Assembly: GCA_964621785.1 (NCBI GenBank)
Contig: CAZUPD010000016.1
Span: forward strand, 1 to 64,000
DNA length: 64,000 nt
Source of the DNA: JACKDW01 sp964621785
Lineage (GTDB): Bacteria > Myxococcota_A > Polyangia > Nannocystales > Nannocystaceae
Reading direction: 5' to 3'
This document shows positions 16,748-25,569 of this stretch, one piece after another. The notes beneath the pieces were generated by a model that saw only the letters and a program-made list of their open reading frames with translations, ran no database searches and was not told the DNA's origin. The number at the start of each line of letters is the position of its first letter. Within the stretch, counting starts at the first letter, position 1. Position numbers and translations under genes: made by a program.

Positions 16748-17977
16748 TCATCGCAGCCGCACCGGGAGCGCGGCCAATCCGCGAAAGTTTGCCGGTGTAC
16801 GCCAGCGAATACCCGTCCGTGGTATCGCAAGGCGGAGGTCGGGATAACGCGACACCAGCGTGCGAAACGCGATCGATGCCTCGAGCCGCGCCAGCGGTGC
16901 ACCGAGGCAATAGTGAATCCCCAGTCCAAACGATAGATGTTTGTTGGGTGCTCGGGTGAGGTCGAGCCGATCTGGCGTATCGAACACACTCTCGTCGCGG
17001 TTGGCAGAGGCGATCCCGGGAAACAACGCTGTACCCCGGACAAGAGATTGACCCGCGAGCTCGAGATCTTCCGCGACAAACCGCGGGATGCCGTAAACAA
17101 TCGGACTCGAATACCGCAGCAGTTCTTCCACCGCCGAATCGACCAACTCAGGCTGCTGACGCAACAATGCGAGCTGTTCGGGGTGGTCGAGGAGGGCCAA
17201 TGTCCCGGTGCCGATCAGATTCACGGTTGTCTCGTGACCGGCCAACAACAACAAAAACACCATCGATAGCAACTCGTCGGCACTCAGTCGCTGTCCGTCT
17301 TGTTCCGCCTGCACGAGCGCGGAGATAAGGTCATCGCCCGGGTCCGTTCGACGCGATGCGATCAGACGGCGAAACAGTCGCAGCAATCGCTGGCCATTGG
17401 GTAATTGTATCAGCACATTGACCCGCCCACCGGAAAAGACGGTCGTAAACCGCTGCATCCACCTGGAGAAGTTCAGGCGATCCGCTTCGGGAACCCCCAT
17501 CATCTCCGAAATAATCGTCAGTGGAAGCGGCAGTGCCAAGTCTGCGATGATCTCCATCTCCCCGCGTGCGTGTACGCGGTCGAGCTGCCGGTCGACGATT
17601 TTCTGCACCCGCGTAGCGACCTCGCGCACGCGACCCGGGGTAAACGCCAGCTGTACGAGGTTGCGAAGTCGTCGATGCTCGGGCGGATCGGCATTGAGCA
17701 TACTGTCCTGCATCGTCGCAAACACCCGCGGGATCCACCATGCATCCATCGAATGCTTTTGACCTGCGTTGCGCGCATCGTTGACAATCCGCGGATCTTT
17801 TAAGGCTGCCTGTACATCTTGATAACGGGTGACCAGCCAGGCGTTGCGCACGGGCGAACCGGTGACATGGACGAGGGGCGCACGCTTGCGCAACCGGGCG
17901 AACAACGGATGTGGATCGTCGCGGTACTCCGGATCCTTGAGGTCGAGTTCGTCGGGCTGGCCCATCGCCGGGAGCAT
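16748..17977 (-). CDS. Cytochrome P450
   Basis: 409 residues, typical length for soluble bacterial class I P450s. Visible signatures are the I-helix LLAGHETT, the K-helix EELLRYSSP (ExxR), and the heme loop FGLGIHYCLGAPLAR with the thiolate Cys. Two in-frame ATGs four codons apart are possible starts. It catalyses monooxygenation with electrons from a ferredoxin system not encoded here. It is the first gene of a minus-strand group with the NTF2-like, UbiA and unknown genes, so it may oxidise a prenylated or terpenoid intermediate. Confidence 0.95.
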   Translation of the reverse strand: MLPAMGQPDELDLKDPEYRDDPHPLFARLRKRAPLVHVTGSPVRNAWLVTRYQDVQAALKDPRIVNDARNAGQKHSMDAWWIPRVFATMQDSMLNADPPEHRRLRNLVQLAFTPGRVREVATRVQKIVDRQLDRVHARGEMEIIADLALPLPLTIISEMMGVPEADRLNFSRWMQRFTTVFSGGRVNVLIQLPNGQRLLRLFRRLIASRRTDPGDDLISALVQAEQDGQRLSADELLSMVFLLLLAGHETTVNLIGTGTLALLDHPEQLALLRQQPELVDSAVEELLRYSSPIVYGIPRFVAEDLELAGQSLVRGTALFPGIASANRDESVFDTPDRLDLTRAPNKHLSFGLGIHYCLGAPLARLEASIAFRTLVSRYPDLRLAIPRTGIRWRTPANFRGLAALPVRLR

Positions 17978-18265
17978 AGCAGCAGGTGGATGTTCTCGGC
18001 CTCACGTATCGAATCCACCAACGTCAGACAATGGACCTCTCGGCGAGCCTTTCGTGACACCAACGGACGGATGAGCGTTGCCTGTCTCGTTGCGAAACAA
18101 TTCGCACGAGATGGGAACTGGCCGACATTCGATCGTTTTGCGGCGGCGTGTCGACACGCCACTGTGTACCGGAACGACTCAACGAGCCCGGCTCGGGCCG
18201 TGTGTCGAGCGTGATGCAGCCTCGCCTGCGCGGGCAAAGGCTCCCTCGTTGGCGCTGCCGAGAAT

Positions 18266-18279
18266 CGGGGCGAGCCCCG
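18266..18279 (-). terminator. Short GC-rich hairpin after the fibrinogen-like gene
   Basis: CGGGGC, two-base loop, GCCCCG directly after the stop on the minus strand, followed by only ATTCTC. It may stabilise the transcript end or terminate weakly. The rest of the 300-bp gap up to the P450 start (17978-18265) shows no gene; it should hold the P450 promoter. Confidence 0.35.
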
Positions 18280-18281
18280 GA

Positions 18282-19823
18282 CTAACGGACATAGATCGTA
18301 TAGCGCCATCCCGGCGTCATCACGCCAGCCTCGTTACCCGTCGTGCAGCAGGCCTTATTGGTCAACCAGTTTCCCCAATGTCCAAAACTCGTATTGTTGA
18401 GGTCGTACCCCCACACAATCACCTGACCTGAAAAACCGATCCCGACGTGGGGGTAGTTGGGGTTATTGCCGGTCTGGTACGGTTTGCTCTGATTTTCCGG
18501 CTGTGCGGTTAACGTCCCGATCGTCACACCATTTCCGCAGAAACTCTCGACATAACACACACCACTGAGATCACTTTGGGTCAAGGTTCCGTAGCGGGTG
18601 ACATCGTCGTCGGAAGACGGCGCCCACCCCCACACAACCTCTGTCATATCCGCAAGTAAGAGGCCCTGGCTGTAGATCGCGTCACTCGTCGAATCCGGGA
18701 GGACCACTTGGACGGGTGCATAGTCGGAAATCGATGCGTACATCTCGGCGGCGGCGGCATTGTTACCTGGCTTTTCCATCATATTGTAGATCGCCGTCCA
18801 TCCTCCGCTCTCGAACGTCATTTCGCAAAACACATCGACGGGGCCGTACTGGTCCTCGTCGCCGTCGGGATCAATTGTATAGACACCATCTTCGGTGTAG
18901 CCGAAGTCGCGCACGTCTCGGCAGTGGCGCGGCATTTGGCAGATTGCATCGACGCAGTAGCCCGACAGGCAGTCGTCATCGAGTGCGCATTCGGACTGAT
19001 TCGCGCACCCCTCGCATGAGGATCCTCCGCAGTCCACGTCGGTCTCCTCACCGTTGCTCACCCCGTCGCTACATGTCGCTTGGAGACATGCATTGGAGCA
19101 GCTGTCGACATCGTCGTCGTTGGCATCGTCGCATTCCTCGACACCTTCGTAGACATGTCCATCGCCACAGCTCGCGTCCTCACAACTTGTCAGACATGCG
19201 TCCGTCTCCTCCGCGTTGCCGTCGTCACAGACTTCGACGCCGGCTTGGACATGTCCATCTCCGCAGCTCGGCAGCACACACGTATCGAGACAGCCATCGG
19301 TGTTATCGGCATTGCCATCGTCGCATTCTTCCTCGCCGAACAACACGCCATCGCCACACGACGCCAGTGCACACTCGTTGTTGCAGCCGTCGTCATTGTT
19401 GTCGTTGCCGTCATCACAGCCCTCGCCTGGACCGACCAAACCATCGCCACAGGTCGCCAGTGTGCACATTGTTGTACACACACCATCATCGGCGTTCTCC
19501 GAGCCGATGTCGCACTGCTCGTCGCCCTCTACGACGCCATTACCACACTCCGCCGGCTCACCAGTGTCGGTGGTCGGCTCATCGGTGGGATCCTCCGTCG
19601 TCGGCTCCTCCGTCGTCGGGCCCTCGCTCTCCGAGTCGGAACCCGAACCGGTCGTGATGGTTTCGCTGCCCGAGGTCGACGCATCGGTCGCGTCGGTCGA
19701 CGCGGTCGTCGTGGTCGTGCCGGTTTCGGATTCGCTTCCCGAATCGGTGGTCGTCGAAGGAGAATCTCCGCAGGCAACGAGGAGCAGGGAGAGGACAAGG
19801 GCGGGGTTGCATCGAACGCTCAT
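18282..19823 (-). CDS. Lipoprotein with Cys-rich repeats and fibrinogen-like C-terminal domain
   Basis: 513 residues from the ATG at 19823, chosen because it gives a lipoprotein signal (SLLLVAC, Cys14). A Ser/Thr/Glu linker to about residue 95 is followed by at least five DUF4215-type Cys-rich repeats of the form CGDG, ECDDGN, DGC, C. A CSDGVSNGEETDVDCGG segment and a short Cys cluster follow. The last 190 residues begin with CRDVRDFG and contain VDVFCEMTFESGGWTAIYN, the hallmark of fibrinogen C-terminal-like domains, and end GWRYTIYVR. Such domains bind glycans or other surface ligands, so a role in cell-surface recognition or prey contact is plausible. The protein should be anchored to the outer membrane. 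Confidence 0.85.
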   Translation of the reverse strand: MSVRCNPALVLSLLLVACGDSPSTTTDSGSESETGTTTTTASTDATDASTSGSETITTGSGSDSESEGPTTEEPTTEDPTDEPTTDTGEPAECGNGVVEGDEQCDIGSENADDGVCTTMCTLATCGDGLVGPGEGCDDGNDNNDDGCNNECALASCGDGVLFGEEECDDGNADNTDGCLDTCVLPSCGDGHVQAGVEVCDDGNAEETDACLTSCEDASCGDGHVYEGVEECDDANDDDVDSCSNACLQATCSDGVSNGEETDVDCGGSSCEGCANQSECALDDDCLSGYCVDAICQMPRHCRDVRDFGYTEDGVYTIDPDGDEDQYGPVDVFCEMTFESGGWTAIYNMMEKPGNNAAAAEMYASISDYAPVQVVLPDSTSDAIYSQGLLLADMTEVVWGWAPSSDDDVTRYGTLTQSDLSGVCYVESFCGNGVTIGTLTAQPENQSKPYQTGNNPNYPHVGIGFSGQVIVWGYDLNNTSFGHWGNWLTNKACCTTGNEAGVMTPGWRYTIYVR

Positions 19824-20017
19824 AAGATGGCCAAATATACATGTCCTAAAGTTATCTTTTTTTTTGATTTTGACCGTCCTGCGGGCCGGCTGGTACGAGG
19901 CCCTCCTCCGATGCTCGACGACGTAGGACCCTTGCCACCGAGCGCGACCGAAGTATGGATCCATCCGCGTTGGCTCGGGCGGGTCCCGGGTTTGAAACCT
20001 CACGATTGACGATTTGC

Positions 20018-20059
20018 TGGTGTCAACGGAGCACCCCAGAAATGGCTCCGTCGACACGA
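20018..20059 (-). other. Inverted repeat downstream of the small secreted ORF
   Basis: GTGTCAACGGAGC (20020-20032) pairs with GCTCCGTCGACAC (20045-20057) with one mismatch and a 12-base loop. It lies 20-60 bases after the 33-residue frame at 20078 and lacks a T-run. It may be a terminator-like or mRNA-stabilising hairpin. Confidence 0.45.
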
Positions 20060-20077
20060 GCAGGTTGTGATGGGAGC

Positions 20078-20179
20078 CTAGCGAGTTGGCTCCTGAATGC
20101 GCAGTACGTTCCCAACCGCGAACGAAGCCGCGGAAACAATGGAAACAAGCTGTAAAAACACGAGGAATAACTTTCTCAT
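20078..20179 (-). CDS. 33-residue hydrophobic peptide, possibly secreted or a gene relic
   Basis: A small frame preceded by a near-perfect ribosome site: AAAGGAG, then seven bases, then ATG. It encodes MRKLFLVFLQLVSIVSAAS followed by FAVGNVLRIQEPTR and stops. It has two basic residues, a hydrophobic core and a small-residue AAS site, as in a signal peptide, so the mature product would be about 14 residues. It may be a tiny secreted or membrane peptide, or the surviving 5' end of a lost exported protein. Confidence 0.5.
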   Translation of the reverse strand: MRKLFLVFLQLVSIVSAASFAVGNVLRIQEPTR

Positions 20180-20287
20180 AATCACTCTCCTTTAGTGAGC
20201 CTTCGATAGGTTCACGCCATAGACTGTTACGGGTTGCGTCGCGCAGCCGAAACATTTTCTTTATGACATGTTTCCAGGCTTGTCCCA

Positions 20288-20359
20288 GGGCAAGATTTTT
20301 TGCCCACAGCGGGCTTCTACCAACCACCAGCGCGGATTCGCGGGCAAAAACTCTTGCCC
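20288..20359 (+). promoter_or_regulatory. Pair of GGGCAA-N6-TTGCCC operators upstream of the lipoprotein gene at 20463
   Basis: Two perfect copies: 20288-20305 (spacer GATTTT) and 20342-20359 (spacer AAACTC), 54 bp apart. The downstream copy ends 104 bp before the start codon. Related sites precede four other starts in this segment, which marks this as a protein-binding element. The binding protein is unknown. Confidence 0.7.
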
Positions 20360-20462
20360 TTTTTTCCCCATCCAGCTGGGGCTAGAGTTTCGACGTGCTG
20401 GCAATCCCTGTGGTCGATTCATTCAACGTCGACTTCAATTGCCCCTCACCTCGGAGTCTGTG

Positions 20463-21563
20463 ATGAAACGTTTTCAGAAGGTTCTTGTCTCCCTCGCTGC
20501 ATCTCTCACGGTTGCTGGCTGTTACGACTTTGTCACGCTCACAACCGTCATGTACACGACGCCCTCTTGGTCGGGTGCGAACTCGTTTTCGGGATATGGC
20601 GACGATGGATTTGTGCTCGGACTCGCCGGGCCGGACATCTATCGCATCAAGAATACAACGGTCACGTACTTCGAAGAGCCACTACTCGACGAGTTCGGGG
20701 GTCCCTACACGCTTTCGAGCATCGCCCAGACCAACACGCTCGCGGGCTATGAGCATACGTTTGTCCACGGCGAACGCAACTGGGCCGGCGAAAATCTCAA
20801 CTTGCTCTACACCGAATCCGCCGACCTCGAGACAACGGATTGGGACTGGGTTACCCCGCTGAGTAAGACTTTTAAGTGGTACGGGGCCACCTACGAGATC
20901 GAAGAAATCTGCGAGATCGCTGCTGCGTCGGTGGAGTCCGGAGGAGCGCCCTACCAGGCTGATGCGCATTTGTTTATGTCGATACGAGCATGTCCAATAA
21001 GTTGGTGGGCACCCTTCATGTGTGTCGGGGGCGTTATCGAGGTCGGGATCGGAGAGGACGACCCCGTGTGGTGGCCCGAGACGGCCTCCTCGGTTCACAA
21101 AGTCTGGATCGAACGCCCCAACGGCAATTTGTTCTCCGATGAGTGTATGCCCATTTCTGTTACGCGTGGCGGACAGCAAACCACCGACTACCTCGTGGTC
21201 GGCGATCCGTCTGAAGATGAGTTCACACTCTTTGATGCTCAAGACCTGTCTCTCGGGCCACTCGATAGCGTGACAACCCCCGACTCGAACGACAATATTC
21301 TCGACCTCACGATCGAAGGCCGCCGAGAAGATACGAGGAACTATGGCTTTATCGCCACATTGTGGGGTTCGTCGACCGCCCGACGGGTCGAGCACACATA
21401 TATCATGAATGGTGCATTCATCGGCTCGAGTCCCTTTCTCGTGGAATCCGTGGCGAGCGATGTCGAGCACATCAGCTCCCGGGGACTCGGCGCCGATGGG
21501 ATAACCGAACAACTCTATACATTTGGCGACCGTGTCGTTCGCCGGCGGTATGCGCAAGATTAG
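20463..21563 (+). CDS. Lipoprotein of unknown function
   Basis: 366 residues from the ATG at 20463, chosen because it gives a clean lipoprotein signal peptide (SLTVAGC, Cys19). The mature part is rich in Trp, Tyr, Thr and acidic residues and predicted mostly beta. It has short repeated patterns of the type GDDGFVLGLAGPDIYRI and SSRGLGADGITEQLYTFGDR, reminiscent of a propeller without recognisable family motifs. Two Cys pairs (residues near 155 and 200) could form disulfides. It carries the paired operator seen at other exported proteins of this region, so it is probably co-regulated with them. Confidence 0.75.
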   Translation: MKRFQKVLVSLAASLTVAGCYDFVTLTTVMYTTPSWSGANSFSGYGDDGFVLGLAGPDIYRIKNTTVTYFEEPLLDEFGGPYTLSSIAQTNTLAGYEHTFVHGERNWAGENLNLLYTESADLETTDWDWVTPLSKTFKWYGATYEIEEICEIAAASVESGGAPYQADAHLFMSIRACPISWWAPFMCVGGVIEVGIGEDDPVWWPETASSVHKVWIERPNGNLFSDECMPISVTRGGQQTTDYLVVGDPSEDEFTLFDAQDLSLGPLDSVTTPDSNDNILDLTIEGRREDTRNYGFIATLWGSSTARRVEHTYIMNGAFIGSSPFLVESVASDVEHISSRGLGADGITEQLYTFGDRVVRRRYAQD

Positions 21564-21953
21564 GGCTTGACGCACGCGGTGCACCACCCGCTGTCACGAC
21601 CCGGCCTGCGGTTGCTGAGCACTCCGTTCTTGCTGATACATGATTCATGCACAACTCGCGGGTTCGGTTGGGACCTCGCCGACCGATGAAGTCCCAACTC
21701 GCGGGCCAATTTCTCGCGTGCGGATCGATGCCCGAGGTCTGGTCGATCCACAGCCGACACAACCCCGACAACTCGCACGGGCGACCGGGTCGCGCGACCG
21801 CGTCGAAACAATGAGCGAGGGGGTCCCTCGAACGTATCGCAGCGAGCGGGTTTTTGAACCCGCTTCGGCGAACGTGGGCCAGTTTTTTACTCCGTTGGCG
21901 TGCCGCCATCGACAGTGTTACTGTCGGACGCGACCTGATAACGAGGCCACGTC
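21564..21953. other. Intergenic region with a small hairpin
   Basis: This 390-bp gap precedes the sensor kinase gene and should hold its promoter. GTTGGGAC (21667-21674) pairs with GTCCCAAC (21691-21698) across 16 bases, inside a pair of AACTCGCGGG direct repeats. No gene is convincing on either strand. Confidence 0.4.
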
Positions 21954-23291
21954 ATGGCAGCTCCTCGACCTTCTACCTCTGATGCAGGAACCGACACGCA
22001 GTTCGATGTGGCGGTCATGCGCGCGGCGGCTGTCCGGGGCGAAGTTGTTGTTTCCTTCGCGCGCCTCGTGGTTTGTGCCCTCGTCCTCGTACGGTTTTTT
22101 CTCATCGATGATCCGGGCCAGAGCACACTCGCAACCGGGGCGACCTGCGGTGCCGTCGTGGGATGGCTTGTATCATCACTCGTCGCCCTGACACTGGCAC
22201 GGCGCGGGCGGTTAACCATCGGGTGGATCATTTTCTCACCTGTCTTTGATGCAATCTTCTGTTTCTTACTTCTCCTGCCCAGCGCCCTGCCGCTTGCACC
22301 GTCCCAGGTCGGTATTGTGCGCAGCCCGCAGGACATGACGCTGATCCTCCTGGTCGTGTTGGCGGCCGGGTTTCGCTTGCTACCCAAAGCCGCTGTCCTC
22401 GGGGCTCTTGCGAGTTGTGTGTGTGTGGCGTCGCTCGTCATCCTCGATGTGTCGACCGGCAACACATCGTTCGGCGCGGAGCTTGCCGACATTGTCCAGT
22501 ACCTCCTGGTGTTCGCCGGGTGTGCCACGCTGACCGTGGCCACGGCTATGCGAACCCGGAAACTGGCACTCGCAGCAGTCAAGGGGGCGCGTCGCAGCGA
22601 GCGGGCCCAACACGGATTAGAATCGTTGATGCAGGAGCATCACGATATGCGTGCAGTTTTATCGGCTGCGGCGATCAACTCGAGTATGGTGCTACGGGCT
22701 CTCATCGACAGCAGCCGGGCGCCTGGAGGGTTAGAGGACGTAGCGAGAGACTTACGCGAGGACTTGCGTGAGGCCAGCCGAGCGATTCACCGCATCAAAC
22801 AACAGGCCTATACCGAGCTGACGACACTCACCGATGTGGTCCAAGTGGATGTGCGGCCAGCACTCGACCGGGTGGTATCCGCCACCCGCAGACGATTTTC
22901 GCACATCGAGATCGTGTGGGAGAACACCGAGGAATCGGTCGCCGCGGTCATCGGCGGTGCCGATGGGCTCGAGCGAATGGTCGCCAACCTCCTGAACAAC
23001 GCCTGTGAAGGCGATGGCACAAAAACCGCAACCCGCGTCGAACTCACAGTAGAAGTCGACGCGGACGATGTGACAGTTACGGTCGCCGACAATGGTCCTG
23101 GGTTTCCCTCCATCGCACTCACCGAATCGCGGGCTGGGTATCCGACGACCAAACCCGAAGGCTCGGGTTTGGGGCTCTTGCTGGTCGAAGGATTGGTGCA
23201 AGCTAGCGGCGGGCGCCTCGAGAAAAACAACCGCAATTCGGGAGGAGCCTGTGTAAGGCTCATCTTGAAGGCGCAACCCCCGGAGAGCTAG
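21954..23291 (+). CDS. Membrane sensor histidine kinase
   Basis: 445 residues. Residues about 35-190 hold five to six transmembrane helices without a large periplasmic loop. A cytoplasmic helical region follows with MQEHHDMRAVLSAAAINSSM, the likely dimerisation helix; the His there is not in a textbook HE[LF]RTP context. The C-terminal ATPase domain is complete: N box MVANLLNNACEGDG, G1 VADNGPGFP, G2 EGSGLGLLLVEGL. No receiver is fused or adjacent. The nearest regulator gene is the RegA-like one 2.6 kb downstream. The membrane-embedded sensor type resembles RegB-like redox sensors in topology, which is only an inference. Confidence 0.8.
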   Translation: MAAPRPSTSDAGTDTQFDVAVMRAAAVRGEVVVSFARLVVCALVLVRFFLIDDPGQSTLATGATCGAVVGWLVSSLVALTLARRGRLTIGWIIFSPVFDAIFCFLLLLPSALPLAPSQVGIVRSPQDMTLILLVVLAAGFRLLPKAAVLGALASCVCVASLVILDVSTGNTSFGAELADIVQYLLVFAGCATLTVATAMRTRKLALAAVKGARRSERAQHGLESLMQEHHDMRAVLSAAAINSSMVLRALIDSSRAPGGLEDVARDLREDLREASRAIHRIKQQAYTELTTLTDVVQVDVRPALDRVVSATRRRFSHIEIVWENTEESVAAVIGGADGLERMVANLLNNACEGDGTKTATRVELTVEVDADDVTVTVADNGPGFPSIALTESRAGYPTTKPEGSGLGLLLVEGLVQASGGRLEKNNRNSGGACVRLILKAQPPES

Positions 23292-23333
23292 TTCAAGTTC
23301 AGGCTACGACCGAAACATGCATGCACGGACGCC

Positions 23334-23369
23334 AAAAACATGAGCTGTGGCCTCGTCAGGCCACAGCTC
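23334..23369 (-). terminator. Hairpin terminator between convergent genes
   Basis: A perfect 12-bp stem, GAGCTGTGGCCT with its complement, and a 4-base loop (23342-23369). On the minus strand it is followed within three bases by TTTTT, so it best serves the small secreted-protein gene at 23399-23818. It may also block read-through from the kinase gene. Confidence 0.85.
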
Positions 23370-23398
23370 GAATCGTTGGATGTTGTGGTCAACATGTC

Positions 23399-23818
23399 TC
23401 AAAAACCACGTGGTTCGTATCGCGAATCGTTGTCGATCTCAAGCTCCGTGCACTCCCGGTAGCCGCCCTCCTGCATCTGGGTGAACTCAAATGAAATGAA
23501 CGAACTGTCGCTGATGCTGCGCGCGACCTCGAGGAAGTCCGGGTTGGTCGTCGAACACTCGGTATGGGTCCCGAGGTAGTTAGTCGCTTCACAAGTCAGC
23601 TCGGCAGGGGTACTGAGGGTCACTCGGGTTCGGCAACCGATAAACTCCGAATGGTTCTCACTGTTGCGGGCTGCCCCGATCATGCCGTGAGCACCGGAGC
23701 TTGTAACCTGTACTTTTACGTGGCTACGAGTACCGGCTTGAGCCGTCGTGCCAACCGCGACAGCACCTGCAGCAAGGGTTGAAAGGGCGAGGAGAGAACC
23801 GACAATTTTCTTCTTCAT
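23399..23818 (-). CDS. Small secreted Cys-containing protein
   Basis: 139 residues from the ATG at 23818; an upstream in-frame start at 23863 would spoil the signal peptide. The N terminus MKKKIVGSLLALSTLAAGAV ending AQA-G is a classic Sec signal. The mature part has four Cys (FIGCRTRV, LTCEATN, HTECSTT, YRECTEL), suggesting two disulfides, and motifs such as GAARNSENHSEFIGC and DSSFISFEFTQMQEGGY. I have the impression of a widespread small secreted family with the IGC...C...C...C pattern but cannot name it. One operator copy lies about 100 bp upstream. Confidence 0.75.
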   Translation of the reverse strand: MKKKIVGSLLALSTLAAGAVAVGTTAQAGTRSHVKVQVTSSGAHGMIGAARNSENHSEFIGCRTRVTLSTPAELTCEATNYLGTHTECSTTNPDFLEVARSISDSSFISFEFTQMQEGGYRECTELEIDNDSRYEPRGF

Positions 23819-23917
23819 GATACTCACATTCCACAATCGTTTGGGTGTTTTGCACGACCCCATCAGCAGGTCGCCAGCAGATATCTATTGTATAGATGAT
23901 ATTTGATATTCATGTAA

Positions 23918-23935
23918 GGGCAAGAGATTTTGCCC
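23918..23935 (-). promoter_or_regulatory. GGGCAA-N6-TTGCCC operator upstream of the small secreted protein
   Basis: One perfect copy (spacer GAGATT), 100 bp upstream of the ATG at 23818. It is the only promoter in the set with a single clear copy. Confidence 0.65.
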
Positions 23936-23968
23936 ACAATTCGAGTACATGGCTGGTGTCACACAAAC

Positions 23969-23998
23969 GAAAAACCTCCCCGCGAGATGCAGGGAGGT
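23969..23998 (-). terminator. Intrinsic terminator of the C39-like gene
   Basis: ACCTCCC (23974-23980) pairs with GGGAGGT (23992-23998); on the minus strand the stem is followed by TTTTTCG. It lies 24 bases after the stop of the gene at 24022. Confidence 0.8.
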
Positions 23999-24021
23999 CT
24001 GAGCCTCAAAGCTCGGCCGCC

Positions 24022-25569
24022 TTACCAGCGTGCCGTAAACCGTTTTTTGCTGCCCGTGAACCGGAACAGTGGCTTGCGCGACTCACTGTAGTACGCGTCG
24101 CCGCGGTGGTGGTTGATCACAGGGTAGACTTTGAGTGACTTCATGTTCCAGTTATCGCCATTGAAACCGCCGCGGAAAGTCGTTGTGAGCGTGACGCCCA
24201 CGATGTCTTTTGGGTCTTGTGGTCTGTCGAGCTCGATCGACACGTTTTTGGTCGTATGATCGGCCCACCGCTTACGCTCATTGATCGTCGGAACTTTTTG
24301 CTGGCTTCCGTCGCGGAACAGCACGATCGCGTTGACGTTGTCCTCGTTCCCGCGCAGGTCGTCGCCCCCAGTGGTGATTTCGAGATCGAGATGGGCGACC
24401 TGCCCCGGCTGCGCAGGTGTCCGTTGGGTCATGGGCACACGTACCGAGCGCCGGTCGCCGGTGATGCGGTGGAACTTGTTGTCCCGGGCCAGTAGATCGC
24501 GCCCGTTCCCCTCGGGACCTTGCCCGTTGAATCCTTCGATGGTGATTCGGCGGACATCCCAATTGTCGCCGGCGATCCCTCCGCGAAACGTCGTGCGGAA
24601 CTCAAACTCCTTGACCTTGCTCGGATCGAGCCCGGCAAAGATCGGTACACTTGCCGTTTCGGTATAGTTGTTGAGCCACCGCGCCCGCAGGTTGATATTT
24701 TTAAACACCCAGTTGTAGCCGCCGTGGAAGTGAATGATAAGGTCGACGTTGTCTTTTCCGCCGCGCAGGTCGTCGGCGCCGGTATCGAAGTGGACCAACA
24801 GTTCACGGTACCTGCCGTCCTTTTTTGGATGAAACGGATTTGCGATGACCGGCGGTTTTTTCTTGCCGTAACTCTTGTCGACAAAGTAGGTCCGCCAGCG
24901 CGAGTCCTCCCCTTCATAGTAAAAGTGCTTACCACCCATATTCGGTTTCATGGTGATGAGCTTCTCGGGAAAGTTGGGATCGTAGAGGTAGATCTCGAGG
25001 TCGGCTTTCCGGGCTCCTGTTTTGTACCCGATTGCGAGGACCTGGTGTCCGACACCACCCTCCATGCCTTGCAGTCCGAGGGGGACAGGTTTTCCGGCAT
25101 CGATTTTCTGTTGGAGATTCTTCAGCTCGGAGCCCAGACCCCATGAGAAAAACTCGGCATTGCGGGTCCCCGGGTTGGCACCGAGCTCAACCCACTTGGT
25201 CGCATTTGGAACGAGAGAGTCGACTTGGCGATTGTAGATGTAACTCTGTAACTTGGTGCGATTTGCCGGGCGGTAGTCTTGCAGCGGGGCGTCGCGGTCG
25301 CTGGCGTTGAAGTAGTCGAGTGCGGTGTAGACCATTCCGCCACACAGACCGCCGGTCCGCACGTCAATGTCCGGAATGAAGTCATTGTTAAAAGTGTTGA
25401 CAAAGTTCAGTCCGTGAACCTCCGGCTTGAAGGCAGTGCGTTTTTCGGCGGCGTGGGCACTGGAGGCAACCACCAAGGCGCAGGCGGCAACAAATAGTGA
25501 CACTCCCCGGCGGGTGCGACGGGCAAATCGAGTCGTTTGGGGGGAATGATCGGCGTGTTGCGTGGACAT
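24022..25569 (-). CDS. Secreted C39-like (papain-fold) protein with two tandem beta domains
   Basis: 515 residues. An Arg-rich leader and hydrophobic run end with SSAHA-AE near residue 40 (Sec, possibly Tat-like). Residues 50-230 look like a papain-like C39-type domain, with GGLCGGM (Cys76), GGVGHQVLAIGY (His175) and YLYDPNF (Asp197) in the right order for a Cys-His-Asp triad. Residues 256-346 and 393-482 are two copies of an unrecognised domain; each contains DDLRG, DNV, a RW pair and TTFRGG followed by GDNW. The repeats look like secreted beta-sandwich binding modules. Extracellular proteolysis or transglutaminase-like chemistry is possible. Paired operator copies lie 60-100 bp upstream, and the gene ends at a strong terminator. 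Confidence 0.65.
   Translation of the reverse strand: MSTQHADHSPQTTRFARRTRRGVSLFVAACALVVASSAHAAEKRTAFKPEVHGLNFVNTFNNDFIPDIDVRTGGLCGGMVYTALDYFNASDRDAPLQDYRPANRTKLQSYIYNRQVDSLVPNATKWVELGANPGTRNAEFFSWGLGSELKNLQQKIDAGKPVPLGLQGMEGGVGHQVLAIGYKTGARKADLEIYLYDPNFPEKLITMKPNMGGKHFYYEGEDSRWRTYFVDKSYGKKKPPVIANPFHPKKDGRYRELLVHFDTGADDLRGGKDNVDLIIHFHGGYNWVFKNINLRARWLNNYTETASVPIFAGLDPSKVKEFEFRTTFRGGIAGDNWDVRRITIEGFNGQGPEGNGRDLLARDNKFHRITGDRRSVRVPMTQRTPAQPGQVAHLDLEITTGGDDLRGNEDNVNAIVLFRDGSQQKVPTINERKRWADHTTKNVSIELDRPQDPKDIVGVTLTTTFRGGFNGDNWNMKSLKVYPVINHHRGDAYYSESRKPLFRFTGSKKRFTARW

Noticed and set aside
19080..20009. Long plus-strand frame of 309 residues
   Set aside because: It is antisense to the Cys-rich/fibrinogen-like lipoprotein, whose signal peptide and repeats are clear.
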